Shown: positions 31,455-44,401 of the stretch, piece after piece | How positions within the stretch are numbered: the stretch's first letter is position 1 | Layout: the number at the start of each line of letters is the position of its first letter | From: Sclerodactyla briareus | Lineage: Eukaryota; Echinodermata; Holothuroidea; Dendrochirotida; Sclerodactylidae | Direction: 5' to 3' | NCBI GenBank assembly: GCA_026419785.1 | Contig: JAODTK010005683.1 | Coordinates: forward strand, 105,716 to 169,715 | Length of the DNA: 64,000 bases | Position numbers and translations under genes: made by a program | The notes under the pieces: model-generated | What the model saw: only the letters and a program-made list of their open reading frames with translations | Database searches by the model: none | Told to the model about the DNA's origin: nothing

Positions 31455-33880
31455 TCTTTCCCCAGATTCATGAAACCATCGTATGAGCATAGCTATGTAG
31501 AAGTTGACGTCTGGCCAGTAGGTAGGGTGCGCTCTGTAATGACTATGGATGTCACAGGCAATACAGTGGTGACAACCAATCGTATCCCACCCCCGGCTTG
31601 CAGGCCAATTTACCAGTATCCGCCCAGATTGGCATAAGGAGGACGTTCCCTTCAGGTCTTTGATACAAAACTTGACCAGATTTGCTGATGTTTCATCTCA
31701 CATCGGTGTAATTCACATGGAAGGAATCCCACACAGTGACACTGGCTCACTACCATCACTCCAAAATGATGGGGCCTCCTCTGAGCAGAGCAGAGCTAGA
31801 CTTGTACTCCTCCTCTCTAGAGGAGCCCTTTAAAACTGCCCCTCAGCATTAGGAGTGGTGAGAGGATACTGCTGGTTCCTGATGAATATCTGATGACCAA
31901 CAACCTCCCACATATAACTGTATAGTTTTCTCTTTTCTGCGATTAAATGGATCACGATCTAAGCACAACAGTTTTTATTATACCCGATACCACCACGGAG
32001 GTTTGTTCGGTGACTTTATACCCCCAGAGACTCAGCCAAAGCTCTGCCATTCAACTATGAGCCTGGTCTATTACGGTGGCCATAGCCCTCCCCAGAGCGA
32101 CTACTACTGGTACTTTTAAATAGCTAACATAAGCTAATCAAGTGAATCTCATTAAGTTATAAAGTTGATAGATTGCAGATGGTAGGAACCTGGCTGCCTT
32201 GAACCCCGCAAGCCACTCCATCAGTAGACACGTCTTGCCAGTTGGTTACGAGGATATGAGAGTCCAGCTCATGCCACAGTGCCTTCATGTTGTTACATTT
32301 CCTCAAATAAATCACTGGCGTGCAGTTCTGGTGCCTGTCCCCTTCTAGGCTGGACCGTGGTGTTCCTCAGCGAAGCAGTTCTTCACTCTGGTCGAGCTGC
32401 TCTACTACTGGAGAGGAGACCAGGATAGGTGGTAAAATTCTATTTGAATTGATTTCATTTGCATGTGTAGTACTTGGTGACAGCCTACCCACTAACATGT
32501 GAAGTAGCAGCCTATTTGTAAGGCAACACGTCATAGTTCGAGAAGTTCAAGCCCAACTGCCGTGAAAACCATAACGAGACAGGCGAGTCCAGGTGAAAAT
32601 ATATATATATTAATAGGGCGAGCGGACACAAGTGTCTCCTGGTTTGCAGGTCCTGGTTGTCAGGGGTTTAACAAGCTCAAATTGGCCAAAATGTGCTTGA
32701 AAAATTTTGTCCACTCTTTTCCTAAAGCAACCCCTCACCAATACCAATAGACCAATTTGCATCCCCCTTAAAGGAACAAGACGCACGAATGCCAATGCAG
32801 GAACTTTGTACTAATAATTTCCAGGATGCACTGCCTTTCAGCTGCTTCAAGCGAACACAGTAGTCAAGATTCATCGGCAGCCATTGCGCCAGAGAATACC
32901 TTCTTCAAAGGATACCTCCAATGAGATCATAGAATTCCCAAATTGGTTTTGTGAAAGGTTTCTCATTTTAAATTTATGTTGACTTCAGCCCCTGTTGGCC
33001 TTTGACCTGATCCAGGATACAGGGCTATAGTCCAAGTAGAGCAGTTGCATAAACAAAACAACACACCAGTTCAAGCAAAGCTATAGAGCAACCCGCTTTT
33101 GAAATATATCTACACAATTTTCACTGCACAATCTGCTGTTGAATGTACACGTTCAGTCACTGTTCACAGAAGACTATTACCTGGCATTCTTGAGTGCTTG
33201 GTACTCTCTTGGAATGGATGGTTTGGTCTGGGTCGAGCTGCTTCCCCTCTACCTTTCTCTTTCCGTCTGTGAATATCGACAGCATTTTTACACAAATTGT
33301 TTGAGTTCATGTGGGTTTTGGATGTGACTTTTTTATTTGAATTGATTTGGCAGGGGTTGAGATCGACCATAAGGGACCATAGACCAGGGGTTACTTTTCA
33401 CAAGAAAGCCCCTGTTTGTTGTCCCTGCAGATTCTGGCATGAGACCAGGGGTTCGTTTCGCTAGAAATGGGGGCATTTATCACTTTCTCAGCTCATGCAT
33501 TGAAGCCAAGGGCTCCTATGAGTAGTCACCCAGACAGTGTTAGCGCTAAGGAATAATTTCTGGAGGGAATTTCCTCCCAAGAATTTTTTTAGAAGGGATT
33601 TTTCAAAATTTGGAGTGACGTTTTTTCCGGCCATTTTTCGCACAGTTCCCCTGCGAGTTCAGGCGGCCCATGTGCGGCGATAAAAAATAACTTTATTACT
33701 AAACTAACTAATGCACTCTAAATAAGCCCTATTATATTGTGTTTGGTCATGAGACCTACTAACCACGGTATCTGAGACTCTTTTTCAAATCCTACAGCAC
33801 CAAAAAGGTACCATATCCCACCGAGAGGCACATCTTCCAGTCCATCGGCAATTTTTTCGCTCCAGTTTTCATGTAATCCT
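31455..33880. other. Unassigned stretch with minor 310-repeat relics
   Basis: CAAATTGGCCAAAATG near 32678 and GGCCTTTGACCTGATCC near 32998 are short echoes of the 310-bp repeat. No gene was recognised. Confidence 0.4.
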
Positions 33881-33889
33881 ATCTCGTGC

Positions 33890-34895
33890 GTTGGGTACTA
33901 GAATATTTGCAGGGCAACCCCATGTGAGGATGGGTATCCCATCTCTGAACCACATATTATTAGTACCTGGCTCTCCTCCGGGCTGTGTACTCTCCCCAGT
34001 ATTGTTCTGCCTGTCCCGATGCTTAAGTTCTTCTAGCGGCATGCACTCTGATCAAGTACGGCGATGACACTGTGCTAACTGGTCTTATTCAGGGTATGAC
34101 AGCTCTGGCATTTATCACTGAGTTCAGAGGATTTGTCAGTGTGCAATGATAACATTTTATTGCTGAACTTGGCAAAAACTAAAGAATGGTGTTCGATTTC
34201 GGAAGGTCCAAACCATTATGATCAAATTATTATCGATGGTAAGCTGGTTGAACGATTTGGTAGTTGGTAGTTATAAGTACATGGGTACCCACATCGACCA
34301 ATGATTTAATGGAATGCCCAAACAAAAGGCTAGAGGGTAAAAAGCTTGTCAACGATTATTTCTTCATAAACTAAAGCAGTGTAGAGTGGGGGGGGGAAGG
34401 GATACTACAATTATTGAAACCTTTCTACCAGAGCATCATTCAAAGCATCCTCACTTTTTGTATAGTCTGTTTGTAGGTTCGGTAGTTCCACAGAAACAGA
34501 GTAGATCAGAATGAATTCGAGATCTTTTACGGAACGCGCATCGGCCTAGATCTTCCAACCAATTGGACTTCTATCTATGAGGAAAGTTTGCTGAAGAAGG
34601 AAAATGCAATAACGTGCGATGACACTAATCCCTTTCCATACCCTCACACAGTACAAACAGATATGGCATTAGAAGGGTTCAAACACCAAAACAAGCCGTT
34701 TCCGCATATTTCTTCGGAAGCTATCCACTTGGATAAATTCCCACACTACTCGTGTATTTAGTTTTCTGTTTGTTCGATTTCAGCATTACTATGTAAGTAT
34801 ATTTGTATATTTGTCTTTAATGTTCTGTACTGTCGGCAGAAAACCATTTGTGTTTTTTCTTAAAAATGGACAATAAATTACTATCTATCTATCTG
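33890..34895 (+). pseudogene. Rex1/CR1-like LINE, 3' end of reverse transcriptase with 3' terminus
   Basis: Reverse transcriptase of a non-LTR retrotransposon. Seen in order: TGSPPGCVLSPVLFCL at about 33967-34014, the catalytic IKYGDDTVLTGLI near 34055-34090 (Y-G-D-D in place of the usual F/Y-A-D-D), LLNLAKTKEWC near 34162, and KYMGTHID near 34278. Frameshifts separate them. The 3' end carries AATAAATTACTATCTATCTA, the short tandem terminus typical of Rex1/CR1-type elements, and marks the insertion end. The 5' part is missing, as is usual for 5'-truncated LINE copies. Confidence 0.75.
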
Positions 34896-35420
34896 GCAAA
34901 ATTGTATTGTTGCAGGGAAACTGGCATATATAAAATCTAACTAATTATTACCATTAATTCCAGAGGGTAGGCCTATGCTGTTGAATTTGCCATCACTTTA
35001 ATAATGAGCCCAGTTCGGCCTAAAAAATAAAATCCAATGTCTGAAGACACCTCGGAATAATTGTGCTTCTGACTTTAGTGAAAAGTATTAATATTAACCC
35101 ATTTATATGTCTTGTTCACCATGTAATGTTATTTGAAAGGAAAAAAAGATGCAGTTGTTTACTAGTATTTTACACTGAGTTGCTAACAGAGCCACATGGT
35201 AAATTGAATATTGAATTTGGTACCTGTGCCAGTTCTGTGAAATGTCAACGAGAAGCACTTGTTGCTCATCTAAATACCCACATGTGTGTGCACACTGTCT
35301 GATGCTAAGTAAACCGTGTTTTTCTCCTCATATGTCCTGCACGGTGAACGATGTATGAATGCAAACATTGTGCAGTGCTAAGATCGCGATCGACTCAACA
35401 TTATATTGTGGAACCATTTA
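34896..35420. other. Unassigned stretch
   Basis: A weak zinc-finger-like echo (YECKHCAV near 35350) is too short to call. Nothing else was seen. Confidence 0.35.
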
Positions 35421-35421
35421 C

Positions 35422-36147
35422 ACTAGGGTTGCACGGTTATACTGGTCGGAACGGTATATGGTTGTTGCAACGCTAGAATCTGACGCCAACTAATCGGAGC
35501 CACTAATTCATCCATGTTAAACCAACCAATGGACACCTCACGCTACCTGCCAACATCGGATCACGTCGACCATTTGCTGAACGTTGATGTATATGGGAAG
35601 AAATTCCCAAGTGAGTGATAGAAAAAAATACAGTTGTTTAGTTTGCCTCAAATTTCGGAAAATATTCACAGCCAATTGGAATTGATTTGGCGTTATACTC
35701 AGGGCTGATGAAGGGTATTCCACGTAAGTTTTTTGTTCCTTTCATTTCCCAGTGTTAAGGTAAGAGAAAATCATTTTTTATTTGGAATGGAAAAAATTCG
35801 TACTGAACCAAACAATCCCATAATAATGTTGAGTCGTTGGTCCCACAAAAATTAACGGAATGATCACGCAGTCCTTGGAAATTGGTCAACATTCAGTTAC
35901 TGACAAGCAAAATTGTGATTTTTACTATAAAAATTTATTTTTATGAAAAGACATTTTTAGGAGGCAAATTTAATGCTGAAAATACGATCCTTGTGTGCGG
36001 CCGCCGAAATTGACACTTACAAGCCACCAGTGAATTAAGCCGTACCGGTATTTTTGGCCAGTACTGGGAATGTACCTGTGCATACGCAGTCGGTATACTG
36101 CGAAGTACCGGTTACTAATGTGAATACCGGTAACGAGCCACCCTACT
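35422..36147. mobile_element. Possible non-autonomous TIR element (~725 bp)
   Basis: The left end ACTAGGGTTGCACGGTTATA and the reverse complement of the right end (AGTAGGGTGGCTCGTTACC) are similar inverted termini. Several ACCGGTA-type motifs lie inside the right end. No transposase frame and no convincing target-site duplication were seen. Confidence 0.4.
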
Positions 36148-36149
36148 GG

Positions 36150-36980
36150 TAATTGCACTAGCGACCTGTTTCGTGGGGATGGGCTTGTTACATATTTAAG
36201 TACGTACGTATGGAAGAATTGTTGTACATGTATTTCTGCCTGGGTACTAGTACTACCAGCACTACAGTGGTCAAACGTATGTGGGTGGTGCCATACGTTA
36301 TGTTGTATGAATTCTTTTCAGGGATCGATCAATATAGGAAACCCCGCCGACCCTATTAGACACAATTTTGCAAAACACCCCCGGTTGAGAAATCTGTGCT
36401 GGAATTTCCTGCACACAATTTATTCTTTGAGGGATTATGGCTGCATCATATGCGAATATGCATCCTACACGCCTCTTAGCCGGAAAGCCCCAGAGGCATG
36501 AACCTGGCCTCAAAGTACATATTACTATATATACAAATAGAATTACTGTTAGTCTGCTTACAAAACATTGAAATAGTACATGCTGCCCCTGGTCCGACCA
36601 CTTTCTTCGAACCTGGAGGTGCGGAAGTTGGAAGTTCACCGCCCGACCAGACTTGTTTCAAAAATCTTGAACGAACCTCTGGAACCCCAACAAGTACTTG
36701 CATCACACCAAACCATAAAATGGAGACCGAAATTTTGCCCATTGCAACTTCCAAGTACAGCCACCATAGACAAGATATGTCACATAACAGCAGACATGTC
36801 TCACTGTCATGAATCAGCTTGGATTTTCTCATTTGGATAGAATGTCAAAGTTACCCAGGATATATTGTCTATTATGGCACGGGTTTCATTGTCCAGGAAT
36901 GCTTGGAAAGCTCATGACAGATGTTACCAGATCAAGAGGAACTGGTACAACCCCCCCCCCCATTGGTAATACTGGTGGTA
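36150..36980. other. Unassigned stretch
   Basis: Overlapping open frames on both strands at 36298-36840 show no motif. None is called. Confidence 0.35.
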
Positions 36981-36985
36981 TCTAC

Positions 36986-37103
36986 CTTCTACGGTAAGAT
37001 GTTGTAGGTTTGTCTCTTCCTGTTCTTCATCCAGGATGAGAGAGTCCTCACCATCCTCATCATCAGGATGGTTCCTCTTTGGCAGCTTCTGTTTCCTTGA
37101 AAC
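36986..37103 (-). CDS. Putative coding exon, acidic/basic, candidate XRCC4 C-terminal exon
   Basis: On the minus strand TTCTTTATTGAAG is an acceptor and AGAAG/GTAGAT a donor. The 118-base exon encodes VSRKQKLPKRN, followed by a strongly acidic Asp/Glu stretch. The basic SRK..KRN cluster next to an acidic region resembles the C-terminal nuclear-localisation region of XRCC4, the DNA ligase IV cofactor in non-homologous end joining. A more convincing XRCC4-like exon lies 2.7 kb upstream on the same strand. Assignment to the same gene is an inference. Confidence 0.4.
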
Positions 37104-37249
37104 CTTCAATAAAGAATGTCAAAAAGATGACAAACGTATCAAACTTACCAATCACACCATACCATACAATTAGATAGTTGGATATAGTTTTCCAACATGT
37201 TAATAGTGACTCGAGTCATGACTTGTTACCACACTGCTTCTTTCTCTTC

Positions 37250-38060
37250 ATCTATTGACTTACTCTTCATGCAAGCTTGTATCCCCCATGCCATCATCTG
37301 TGAGGGACCCATCGATAGTAACCTTACTTGATGTTTGTGTTCTCGCTGATACCATGCTAGTCCCACCCTTTCACCATCTATTAACCACAGTACTTTTTTG
37401 ATTTTCCACAGGGCCCATAAAAAGTGACTCAACTAATGTTTGCATAGTGGCTGACCACATGTTCCAGATGCACCTGTACTACCTTACTCGACCTCCCACT
37501 AGTGCCCTCCCCCACGCACTTGATCCCATTGATCATTTTTGATTAATTTTGAAAAGCTTAATGATGATTAAATCGAATTCGTTTGCGTTTTTCAAGTAGG
37601 TGACAGTTACGTATTACAGGGCAGGGCTGAATCAGTAATTCTCTTGCACATTACATGTATCAATCACATAAATAAGGCTGACTGGCTGAGCTTCTCCGCT
37701 ACAATTATTAAGTGGGTCTAGAGTCTGAACACTGGTCAGCTCCAGATTAATCGCAACTTGATATTCTTATCCGAATAATCATTGTGCAACTAATAATCGA
37801 TTATTGTTTAGTTGAGCACGGCACCTACCGACTCATTCTTTCTCTCCATCCATGCTTACAACCCCCCCCCCCATTTCCATGGGGCAATCCATCAATAGTA
37901 ACTTCACCTAATATTGTGCCTCTTCCGCGATCCCCACTTCACCCAGGTGCACCCCTACTCCGACCATCGACCTCAGTACTAACTCTTTCTCTTATCGGTG
38001 CTTTTATCCCCCATGCCATCATCTCTGTGTGGGGACCCATCGGTAGGGTCATCGTCTTCC
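37250..38060. repeat. Three diverged copies of an ATCCCCCATGCCATCATCT-type repeat
   Basis: ATCCCCCATGCCATCATCTG at about 37279 recurs near 38007, with a weaker copy near 37864. Each is followed by GGGACCCATCGATAGTAAC-like sequence. The function is unknown. Confidence 0.5.
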
Positions 38061-38117
38061 ATGCATCTCTGCGACTGGAGCTAATGAAAGACATAAAAAA
38101 ATGAGGCATTTAGGAGG

Positions 38118-38620
38118 GCTTCCATGGAACCTTCGAGGGTTTCTCTGGATTCGGGTGCTTGATCAAGGGTACAGCAGAAAACCTGATCAGTCTTCCAACG
38201 GGTAAGAGCAGACGATCATTCGGGCTCCAGACCCTTGACCTTGAATGACTCTGCTGGCATAACGTTTCCTATGAAAAATGTTTCCCTTGATAATATGCAC
38301 CATGCTACAAAATATCAGCCATATTGCATACAGTAACTGGAAGTTGTTGCAGGGAAAAAATGTTGTTAATGGCAGTTATCTTGACCTTGAATGACGTTTG
38401 ATGACAGACGGTTTTCATGAGCCAAAAAGGTTAGTGATTCTTTGACTCTCTCTTCATCTGTGCTCAGATCCCCATGCTTTTCATGAGACCTCGAGGGTTT
38501 CCCTGGATTTGAGTGCTTGTACAAAGATACATCAGAGTACCTGATCAGTCCTACACAGAGTAGGAGCAGATCAGGTATGATGGAATGACCAAATCTGACT
38601 TTGACAAAGTCCTAGAGTTA
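38118..38620. repeat. Tandem duplication, ~357-bp period
   Basis: TCGAGGGTTTCTCTGGATT at 38134 and TCGAGGGTTTCCCTGGATT at 38491 begin matching segments that run through CCTGATCAGTC and a further ~80 bases. A CCAAAAAGGTTAGTGATTC near 38424 resembles the head of the 310-bp repeat element. Confidence 0.65.
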
Positions 38621-39180
38621 GCCACGTTTTCACAAACCAGCTCATAGCAAAAATGGGCGTTATTTGTTTTATCATTCCTGTCCTGAAGTTGATATTCAAT
38701 TTAGATGATAAAACTGTTCATCAATCTGTACCGCTCACCACTCAAACTGACGGAAATGAACTATACCATGTGTACACCGTAATAAACATGCAATTTGGAT
38801 GAAATGACCCCTAGTTAACCTTTGACCTCAAATTCCTGTGTTGCATTTTTCCCCTAAACACAATACATACCATTCTGGCCAAAGGTACACCTAAATGACC
38901 GTTTCATCAAATCCCTATGTAGCATTAGTACACAGTAGTACGAACATCTAATTAAATGAAGAGAGCATTTGGAAATATATGCCACAAATTTCAAAGTTTA
39001 CGGAATGACCTTGTTCTCCCCATTTTATTGACTAAGTGTCAGCATGAATCCATCAAAGAATGATGTAGGAGCAGCAATCTGAACCAACTGTGAAAGATGG
39101 ATCAGTGGTGGACATGTACAACCCAACAGCTCGTCCAGACACATGGCTGAGGTGAAATAGTACCCGACTCTGCCGCTTGA
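38621..39180. other. Unassigned stretch
   Basis: CTAGTTAACCTTTGACCTCA near 38810 is an isolated echo of the nuclear-receptor-like half-sites of the 310-bp repeat. Nothing else was recognised. Confidence 0.4.
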
Positions 39181-39338
39181 GTCAACTCAGCTCGGGCCAA
39201 CTCATTCGGGTCAACTCAGTTTAATTCAACTCACTCAACTCAGCTTAACATCAACTCAGCTTAAATCAACTCAGCTTAAATCAACTCAGCTTAAATCAAC
39301 TCAGCTTAAATCAACTCAGCTTAAATCAACTCAGCTCA
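39181..39338. repeat. 15-bp minisatellite (TCAACTCAGCTTAAA)
   Basis: About six near-perfect 15-bp units lie in the right half, with more diverged TCAACTCA units on the left. Confidence 0.9.
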
Positions 39339-39340
39339 GC

Positions 39341-39568
39341 TGGAGCCAAATTAGTAGCTGGAGTCAACTTAGTAGCTGGAGTCTAGCTGGAGTCAACTTA
39401 GTAGCGGAGTCAACTTAGTAGCTGGAGTCACTTAGTAGCTGGAGTCAACTTAGAGTCAACTTAGTAGCTGGAGTCAACTTAGTAGCTGGAGTCAACTTAG
39501 TAGCTGGAGTCAACTTAGTAGCTGGAGTCAACTTAGTAGTGGAGTCAACTTAGTAGCTGGAGTCAAAT
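39341..39568. repeat. 18-bp minisatellite (AGTCAACTTAGTAGCTGG)
   Basis: About twelve units follow the 15-bp array directly, several shortened by one or a few bases. The shared TCAACT core suggests that one array arose from the other. In one plus-strand frame each 18-bp unit encodes VNLVAG, and the last unit stays open for about 65 further codons, to 39766. Confidence 0.9.
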
Positions 39569-39763
39569 TAGGGAATGGGTTCCAGTGGTTATTGACTGCA
39601 ATAAACTCTGCCATGGATTCAGTCAGAAATTTAGAGCAATTGAAAAATCAAATTGAGAGAAATCAACATGTCCCAACCCAAGTCAAAACAGTTACACATC
39701 CTCCTAGTTGGAGGCAAGTAGTAGCCTATCCCTTGCCAGAGTGTACCCACATGCGGAGCTTAC

Positions 39764-39830
39764 CTTGAACTGTCCCATTCTGTTTCAGCTGTCTGATTTT
39801 GGCCTTCTTCTCGTTCAGAACGACACAAAA
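39764..39830 (-). CDS. XRCC4: XRCC4-like exon
   Basis: The minus-strand exon is flanked by a strong acceptor (TGTTGTTCTATTTTCAG) and donor (CAAG/GTAAGC). It is 67 bases long and encodes VVLNEKKAKIRQLKQNG. VLNEKKAKIR is a hallmark stretch at the C-terminal end of the XRCC4 coiled-coil stalk. XRCC4 bridges and stabilises DNA ligase IV in non-homologous end joining. Other exons would lie upstream at higher coordinates and downstream (candidate at 36986-37103); the head domain was not found. The peptide is short, so the call rests on that one distinctive motif plus the splice sites. Confidence 0.6.
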
Positions 39831-39839
39831 CTGAAAATA

Positions 39840-42800
39840 GAACAACAGACAGATTATCAGGAATGAGAGAGATTTAAGGGAGAGTAGAGGGAAACGTGGG
39901 GCATAGGCCATTATAGCATGGTGTATATCACACATATATGTGACACAGCTTCATCTGAGTGCTTGTTAGTAAAACCTAATTATGGTACCTAGCATGGAGG
40001 AGAGGGAGTACTGGTGTCATACACAGAGACACACTGCCTGAATTCCGGGGGTCTTCAATAGGTCTTCCGTCTGTGAGCTCTCACTAATGCGATCTCCGAC
40101 ACACTGTCTTGTTCAAGACCAAGACTCATTAACATCTTTGCGATCCACAAACGTTGAACGTTTATACGCACGACACTACGCCCCTACAGACTACGACATC
40201 GAGTCTGGGTTATAACTGTAGAAATGCTTTCCTACAGTAGTTTTGAGAAGACACGCGAGTGATACTCATCGGCGTTAATTCAGCTCCATCATACAATTCC
40301 AACCAGTAAGATCTCTCCCTACCGAGACCGCGTACCGTACCTGCCACTAGGCAGTGACGTTACAGGCAAAATTTACTCATTCCGAACTCCACGAGGCCCG
40401 CTTATATGTACTGCAGGCGTTAATACAGTTACCATTGACAACGCTGTGAGAAATGATGTGATTGGCACGGTAGAATATGAAGCAGAATAACAGTTAAGTA
40501 GGACTAATGTGATGACTACACCATGATGCATATATAAAACAAAACTGGAGGGTGTAATACGATCAGCCAAAGGGCGATTAGAGACACGGGGTCTTCATTA
40601 GAAGAGACACACACCAGATTCCAAAGCCTTGCTGTGTTGGGGATACAAGGCAGTTTAATCTCTCATCTCCTTCACAATCTACCGATATCGCCTTCACACC
40701 AAAACAATAATATATCTTTGTGTTGGGACACTGCAGAAGCTTAGTGCTTAGTGACTGGTTTTTAATCACAGAAATGGGAGTATGAACTCCACGACTTAGT
40801 ACTACAACACAACCTGCTCTAGTGGACTAGTAGGCTATGGATGCTGCTGTTGTAGCTTCTCAGAAGCAACTGCCCACCATACCCCATTCCCAGGATCACT
40901 GTCTCGAAGCGAGAAACAGCACAGGGTGAATTTTACACAAATATCTTGGGGATTAATACCTAAGGGGTTCATATACAATGATGTAACACCCTATTAGTAA
41001 GGGATTTAGCCCTTAATCTCTATCAATCACAATAGTTAAAGGCCCTAGTGCTTGGACAAGCTGAATCACCCCCATTGGAGGTTCTCAGTAGTGTTGCCAA
41101 GTATTACACAATAAAAAATTGGACAATTAAAGAAAAGCATTACCATACACTTATTTAATTAACCAGGGCTTTCCTAGGGTTGCCAAAAATAGCTTGTGAC
41201 ATCTAATAGTCATGGTTTCCTTCTCCCAGCGTGACCATAGGGTGTACCTAAGTGACCAATATTTCTATGTTATGTTTGCTGCGTTAAACATTGTCGTGTA
41301 TACATACTAACTACATACTGACTTTTCTTCTTTTGCTGTACAGCGCATTGAGATTTTTGATGTACATGCGCTACATAACAGGTATTATTATTATTACCTG
41401 AGAAACAGGTCAATAAGGGTAAATACCTTCGACAGAACAGAACAAAATTTATTTGTTGTGTACTGACGCACCTGTAAATATCCTGACTCCTAGGTAGATA
41501 AACCAGCATGAATCTCAGTATTGCCAGTCTCCTCCACCACACCGACAAAAAACTAGCAGGCATAGGCAAACAGAAGAGGGGGGAGAGGGGGGGGGGGTGG
41601 GGAAAGGGGGCAGGCCACTACTCAGGAGAAAAACCAGAAAAATGTTCCCACATTGAGAGTTGCAGAGTAGTAAGAAGGCCAAGCATTTTATTTGAGGTGA
41701 CAGAAACTATGACTAGTAAATTGGTCTTGTAGTTTTTTGTTTTTCATGACGACAGTCAGCACCCAAGGTTCCACCATGGTCCATCAGCCGGACACCTAGA
41801 GCTCATACATACTGTAAACAAAACACCACGGTAGCCATGCCACGTTGGCAACCCCGGGGCTATTACCCAGCTGACAGAAAAAACCCCATTTTTACATAGA
41901 AAATTTGGTCACTTTGAGTCGAGTCCCTGTCCAGGGTTTTCCTTTCATCTCTACACATTTTTCCAATCTCTGGAAACAAACCGAAAACTAATAATGAGGC
42001 GACAATATGAATAAGTCAATTATGTATAACAAACCATACGTGAATATATAGTAAATTTAGTTTGTATAAGCTCCATTCAGCCTTTGAAAAATTGGGAAAA
42101 TGACATCAGTGATATTGAAAATGATGCCATCGTTCGATACCGTCTCTACAAGAAGAACTCCAGTCAAAATTACAGCACTCCAATCAATTCTCCTATTTGA
42201 GAAAATGGTGGCAGTTCCAGCCTCTCGAATTAAAATTTTGGAAGTGGCAAGGCAATTTTTCCTGATGGCAAGCCAAAATTGCCTGTCGGTTACCTTCAAA
42301 TGGCAGGGGCACCACGGCATTTAGAACAATTTTTTAAGGGCAGCGAGGCAATCTGAAAAGACAAGGGCAAGAAGGCAAATTTTAAAATTACCATATACCG
42401 CAAATGTTTTATGCCGTGTAACGTCTCTCATATCTACGTACTGATAATGCGAGCTCCATGTATTCTATCGGTCGGTCAAACCGCTCAGACAATGTGGAGA
42501 CAATGGTTTTCCCACTCCGTATTAAGTTACTCTAGATCTCAAATGAGATCGTTTTTATATTTTCTGTGAAAAAACAAATGTATCTTTCTTGCAATTATAA
42601 TTCCTTCACGCGTAGCATGTAGTACTACTGATATATTGCAATGTATTAAATGCGATGTAACAGTTTTGTCGCTGCTGGAAGAAACCGCGCGAATCAACTA
42701 AAATCGTACCGTATCACCTTAAATCCCACACACTGTATACGACCGGCCGCACATCGCTTATCGCTGTCCTGCATGCTGCCGCCAACACGGTTCGAACCAG

Positions 42801-44395
42801 TTCAAACCATGTGCGCAGCACGGTAATGCATATAGCTAGCAGTAATTCTGTACCATTATGTGACTTACGTAGCCGTCGCGGTGGCTTCCGTACTGCCGTT
42901 TAAATTATTATGTAATTCGTGGGCCGCGCGCGGAGCCGGCCAGGCCTGAGTTAACGTTCAGTAGGCAACTTTATCTATTGATTCCACCACCAATTCCTAG
43001 ACAGAAATGTAGTACATGATGGTGAAGGATAACCTATTAATGTGCGATGCGGGGCAAGATTCGATAGGCCTACGAGATGAATTGTACAGTACGTTGCGGT
43101 TAATATAATACCTCCATGGGTTGCGTACGTTGTCAAGTTTTTTACTTTTCACACGCAATATACGTACCATTGGACATACACGTAATACGGATGAATGGTG
43201 CACAAACAATACAGGATACAATGAATAAAGGACTCAATCCAATGCCAGAAATTTAGTAAAAAATGTCATGCGAAATTCATGACACTTTTACATTATGGGC
43301 CTTGATGAGTCAATGGAACTTCCGAAAGTTGCTGCTAGGGTATTATCACTAGTTGAGAGGTGTAGGGCACCGACGGCATGAGCAATTAGGGTCATCGTGC
43401 AGTCACTGCGTCGGTGAAGCTTGAAATGTGAGGGCTTCACGGCAAATTGGCAGGGCACCGACGGCAAATTCCGTCGGTGCCGTCGGTTATTTCGAACCCT
43501 GCAGTTCGGCGAGTTTTCAGAAAGGCCGGCCGGCCGTAACAATGTATTTGTTTTTCGCCACAGGGACCAATTCCACGAATGTACAATTTTTTACCTAATA
43601 CTATTGTTCCAACAGATTCTTTTCAATTGTTTTTATATCAGTCCATACCATAGATTACTACAGTTGAGTAGCTTTCAAGGCTGGAAATGAGACAGAAATA
43701 TCGCCTTATGGAACTTGAAACGTTCAATAATACAGACATCCATTCATTTAATAGTTAGCCTACCTAAATGTGCCCAAGTGAAGACAATTTTCTCTCGCAA
43801 AATAGCCCCTGGTTCAGACATCAATCAGGAACCTGGAGTTATTGATGTATTTTAGGGGGCTAATAGCCCCTGGGCCCCCACTACCAGAACCCTGCTCTAA
43901 TATGAATTTTTAGAAAGCATCAGTGTTCAATTCCCACTTCTTTCACAACTCACAAAAAAGGTCAATGGTCATTGATTCACCCACCACGCCTGTCAGATGG
44001 GTATGTACACGGCAGTCCATGGAAGCAAGAATAATCCCCGGGTCCTGCCTCATTATCGAGAGGAGAGGGGGAGACTTCCATGGGGGAAACTGCTGTACAG
44101 TCCCCGTTTCTGCATCACTGGGAGGCTCCCGAAGTGTTGGGGGCAGCATTCGAATAGCTGGTGTAGCATCGCGAATTGCTCCTCGAATGAGCAAAATTGC
44201 TACACACTTTTGGAAGCGCAGAGCAGTCAGTTTGTACACAAAACTGTGGACAGCATACAGGTTTTCACAATTCCTCCCAAATGCTACCAAAGTGTCCGCA
44301 CTATTCAATGCTGGTCGGGGGGGAATGGGCATCCGGAGGCTAGGCCGATATTCCAGGTATGCTCTATAGGTAATAATTAATTATTACATTAATGA
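39840..44395. other. Probable introns/intergenic DNA, little recognised
   Basis: No further exon could be supported. A G-rich tract lies at 41576-41610. Blocks at 42230-42320 and 43370-43500 share short GGCAAATT and ACCGACGGCA motifs and may be repeat-derived. A CpG-rich block lies near 42890-42950. Open frames on both strands at 43923-44380 show no motif. Confidence 0.35.
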
Positions 44396-44401
44396 TAATC
44401 A

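Noticed and set aside
35205..35385. Zinc-finger gene (YECKHC and HLNTHMCVHT)
   Set aside because: Pieces are in different frames, spacing is wrong for C2H2 fingers, and a stop intervenes.
39181..39568. CRISPR array
   Set aside because: Units are directly adjacent with no unique spacers; this is a minisatellite in a eukaryotic sequence.
43923..44380. Long open frames on both strands (up to 148 codons)
   Set aside because: Three overlapping frames of similar length, no domain recognised, no clear splice sites; left uncalled.
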